Shown here: piece by piece, positions 61,818-64,000 of the stretch
Position numbering within the stretch: position 1 is the first letter of the stretch
How the letters are laid out: every line of letters begins with the position of its first letter
Assembly (NCBI RefSeq): GCF_910592395.1
Contig: NC_088312.1
Location: forward strand, 14,797,292-14,861,291
Reading direction: 5' to 3'
DNA: 64,000 nt
From: Lineus longissimus
Taxonomy: Eukaryota; Nemertea; Pilidiophora; Heteronemertea; Lineidae
Made by a program: the position numbers and the translations under genes
The notes under the pieces: model-generated
The model's database searches: none
What the model was told of the DNA's origin: nothing
Seen by the model: the letters and a program-made list of their open reading frames with translations, nothing else

Positions 61818-63089
61818 ATGGCTGAATTCTTTGATGTGGTGACGGATCAGAATTGTAGAACTCCGATAGTGCAGGGGGGTGTGGTCCCGGCCATGGACAC
61901 CCCACGAGGACCACCGAGGGCTGCTGGATTATGTGCACCACCAGGTCACAACCCTTACCGAAGAGTGGGATTTGAGGACTTCCAGCGTAGTGGTCCCCGT
62001 ACATTGAACCTGTCCCCGGCATCACCTGGTACACCCGCTTTGAGAGCCAGTAGTACCCCGCTTCCACCAGTGACCCCTGCTGGACAGAGGACACGGGAAG
62101 ATTTGGATGCTGGTGCAGACAAGGGAGAATTGATGTCATCATTTCTGGACTCGTTTACATCCTTAGTCGAGAGCAGATTGAAACAGGAGGGGACGGCCCG
62201 ACATTCCTCTGCAAAAGTGCAGGCCCCCAAACCATTTATGGTTAATCAGAGCTTTCGGATATGGCTTGAGCGCTTTAACACCTATGCTGACCTGACAAAA
62301 ATACCTGTGTCGGAGAGGAGGCAGCAAATTCTATCGCGTCTTGACCATCAAGCATACATGGCTGTAGCAAATTTGCACTTGGCCCCTTCCTTGACGTATG
62401 AGGAGTTCTCTAGTGCACTTGAGCATAGATTCCACAATGTGACCCGTGAGGACTATAAACTACAATTAAGGGCACGCACACAGGGAAGCTCTGAATCTTA
62501 CGAAACATTTGCTGACGTTTTATTGGAATTGGCCCTAAATGCTTATCCAGAAAGTGGGTTTTCCCTACAACAAGAGATGGCAAAGGACCAGTTTCTGTTG
62601 GGAGTGACTGCCACAGAACCTGTTAAGCAACAACTTCTCATGAGTTCCCCAAAATCCGTGGGAGAAGCCATAAGGAAAGTGCGTCAGCTAGAGGCTGCAC
62701 AGCTCCTTCTCAAACAGGGGACCAGGCAGCGTGAGGATAGGAATGATGGTAGTGCATCATCCGGGAAAGGCAGGGTGGCAAGTGCTACCTCTGGGACCAC
62801 TGCACCGAAAGCAGATTCGGACATAAGCAAGGTTCTGGACCTGCTGCAGAAGATGGAATCCAGGATAAGCAAGTTGGAATCCACCGGCACAACAAATTCT
62901 GAGAGGACGTCTGAGGACATGCGCTGTTGGCGTTGTAAGGAGTGGGGTCACCAGGCCCGTCAGTGCCCAACCATAGAGTGCTATAACTGTCATGGCACTG
63001 GACATATGGCCAGGTCTTGCCCCCAGAATGATCAGGAAAACTCCAAGTCGGGGTCGTCACGGGGCGGACGGACCCTCAGACATCAGTAG
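61818..63089 (+). CDS. gag: Gag polyprotein of the LTR retrotransposon
   Basis: A 423-codon intact ORF. It forms the capsid-like particle and binds the element RNA. Residues 1-110 are Pro-rich and variable. About residues 135-280 form the retrotransposon capsid domain (FRIWLERFNTYADL, ALEHRFHN, FLLGV). A Lys/Arg and Ser-rich linker follows, and then two CCHC zinc knuckles: CWRCKEWGHQARQC (about 370-383) and CYNCHGTGHMARSC (about 388-401). The ATG at 61818 is the first in the frame after the presumed leader. The ORF ends 58 nt after the pol frame opens. No lesions seen. Confidence 0.93.
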   Translation: MAEFFDVVTDQNCRTPIVQGGVVPAMDTPRGPPRAAGLCAPPGHNPYRRVGFEDFQRSGPRTLNLSPASPGTPALRASSTPLPPVTPAGQRTREDLDAGADKGELMSSFLDSFTSLVESRLKQEGTARHSSAKVQAPKPFMVNQSFRIWLERFNTYADLTKIPVSERRQQILSRLDHQAYMAVANLHLAPSLTYEEFSSALEHRFHNVTREDYKLQLRARTQGSSESYETFADVLLELALNAYPESGFSLQQEMAKDQFLLGVTATEPVKQQLLMSSPKSVGEAIRKVRQLEAAQLLLKQGTRQREDRNDGSASSGKGRVASATSGTTAPKADSDISKVLDLLQKMESRISKLESTGTTNSERTSEDMRCWRCKEWGHQARQCPTIECYNCHGTGHMARSCPQNDQENSKSGSSRGGRTLRHQ

Positions 63090-64000
63090 AAGCTCCAGCT
63101 GGCATTTGGTGTGGGAATGAGTCACTGGTTCTCCGAGGTAACGTTCTGGCTACCTCCGAGAATGGCACTGCTCTAGATTTGCCACCTTCTGGCTACATTT
63201 CCCCAAATGCTGAGCATGTACGGGTATCTGTCCCTATGGATCACCTGATGACCACCAAAGAGACCATCCATAGAGTCCCAGATGACAACACCATTTCTGG
63301 AGGGCGGCATACTGGAGACACCGCTCTGGGTATCTCTAGCACAGAGTCAGTCACCGCTCTGGGTAAGACTGAAACACCATTACCATCGACAGGGACCCTA
63401 AACCCAGATGCAGTAGAATTTCAGCCATTGGGCGGTACCAACCAAAGGAGACCTCTCTCTATTGGTCAGATTACATTTAAAGACACCAGCTTGTATGTAA
63501 ATGGAGAAATTGAAGGTACACCAACCACAATGCTCCTTGACACAGGTGCAGCTCTTACTCTAGTGAGTGGCGACCTCTGGAGAAGATGTCCAAGTTCTTC
63601 AGGCCGACCACTCCAGGAGGTAGATGCAAGCCTACAGTCTGCAACAGGAGAAGAATTGAAGATTCTTGGGATGGCTGATGTACCATTAGGCCTTGGATCC
63701 TCGCAGTTTAGCCACCCAGTTGTGGTCGTTGAGAACCTAGCCCACGAGTGTCTACTGGGAAGTGACTTTCTTCAAGCTCAGGGTTGCAGTATTGACTACA
63801 GAACTGCCACCCTTGAGGTGGCTGGGAATGAGGTGCCCCTACGCAACCAACAGGGTGTCCTCAAGGTATGCAGGGTGATCATGGGGAGGAATACAAGAAT
63901 ACCTGCAGGAACGGAGATGATCCTGGCCGGGAAACTGTCTAGGAGCAGGAAGGAAAGCCATCTCACCCCAGGTCTGATAGAAGCTCAAAAGGGCACTATA
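63032..64000 (+). CDS. pol: Protease/Pol polyprotein, N-terminal part, -1 frame
   Basis: Open from just after a TGA at 63029-63031 to the window edge without a stop, in the -1 frame relative to gag. After a variable spacer it encodes an aspartic protease: MLLDTGAALTLVSGDLW (active-site DTGA, codons at about 63539-63550), later HECLLGSDFLQAQ, the second conserved protease segment. Reverse transcriptase would follow outside the window. Expression probably depends on ribosomal frameshifting within 63032-63089. GGAAAAC at 63035-63041 is the only slippery-like site I see and is not canonical. Confidence 0.9.

Larger units (their letters stand above)
61036..64000 (+). mobile_element. Ty3/gypsy-type LTR retrotransposon, 5' part
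   Basis: The element runs off the right edge. Its 5' LTR probably starts at about 61036 (TGTGGTGATCTGG), because similarity to the other inverted-repeat arm ends exactly there and LTRs begin with TG. Inside the presumed LTR, AATAAA lies near 61196. I could not place the LTR end or the primer binding site. gag (61818-63089) and the pol frame are both intact as far as visible, which suggests recent insertion. Confidence 0.88.

Overview
The window is animal nuclear DNA. It holds spliced genes with GT-AG introns, two conserved animal housekeeping genes, tRNA-derived SINEs, many MITEs, a LINE tail and a Ty3/gypsy-type retrotransposon. Repeats that begin AAGAGGCCCAAGGGCCT or that carry (ACGG)n-type tails with tandem cores recall elements known from molluscs and related lophotrochozoans. 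A marine lophotrochozoan or similar invertebrate is therefore my best guess, not a demonstrated assignment.

Layout. 1-3531: a decayed piggyBac transposon on the minus strand, with a perfect 41-bp hairpin beside its 3' end. 3.5-7.7 kb: degenerate tandem repeats plus one small minus-strand exon. 7.7-10.3 kb: minus-strand coding sequence for an unrecognised repeat protein (12 units of about 40 residues), interrupted by one TGA and one apparent frameshift. 10.3-27.4 kb: repeat-filled sequence with SINEs, TTAA-flanked MITEs, a pogo-like element, paired inverted minisatellites and a composite tandem element. 27.46-41.80 kb (minus): a complete seven-exon SFT2D1/2 gene (160 codons) whose introns carry several mobile elements. 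These include a 1-kb piggyBac derivative that keeps an intact ORF for the transposase N-terminus only. A second possible first coding exon lies in intron 1.

41.9-46.2 kb (plus): a complete four-exon RPL36A (eL42) gene, 106 codons. It is head-to-head with SFT2D, with 105 bp between the two start codons. That gap contains an ETS-type CCGGAA motif and a 5'TOP-like start. Introns 2 and 3 carry related duplicated segments that might be H/ACA-like snoRNAs.

46.2-61.0 kb: no gene recognised. It holds a satellite, TTAA elements, a SINE, a 5'-truncated LINE and three sets of highly similar inverted repeats. The largest set has arms of about 930 bp set 10 kb apart. 61.0-64.0 kb: the 5' part of an apparently young LTR retrotransposon, with intact gag and then protease/pol in the -1 frame, running off the window.

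The SFT2D and RPL36A gene models were built by hand from exon homology, splice sites and phase continuity. Both give exactly the expected protein lengths. The main unexplained signals are the alternative SFT2D exon, the intronic RPL36A duplications, the repeat protein locus and the unusual density of TTAA-bounded elements.
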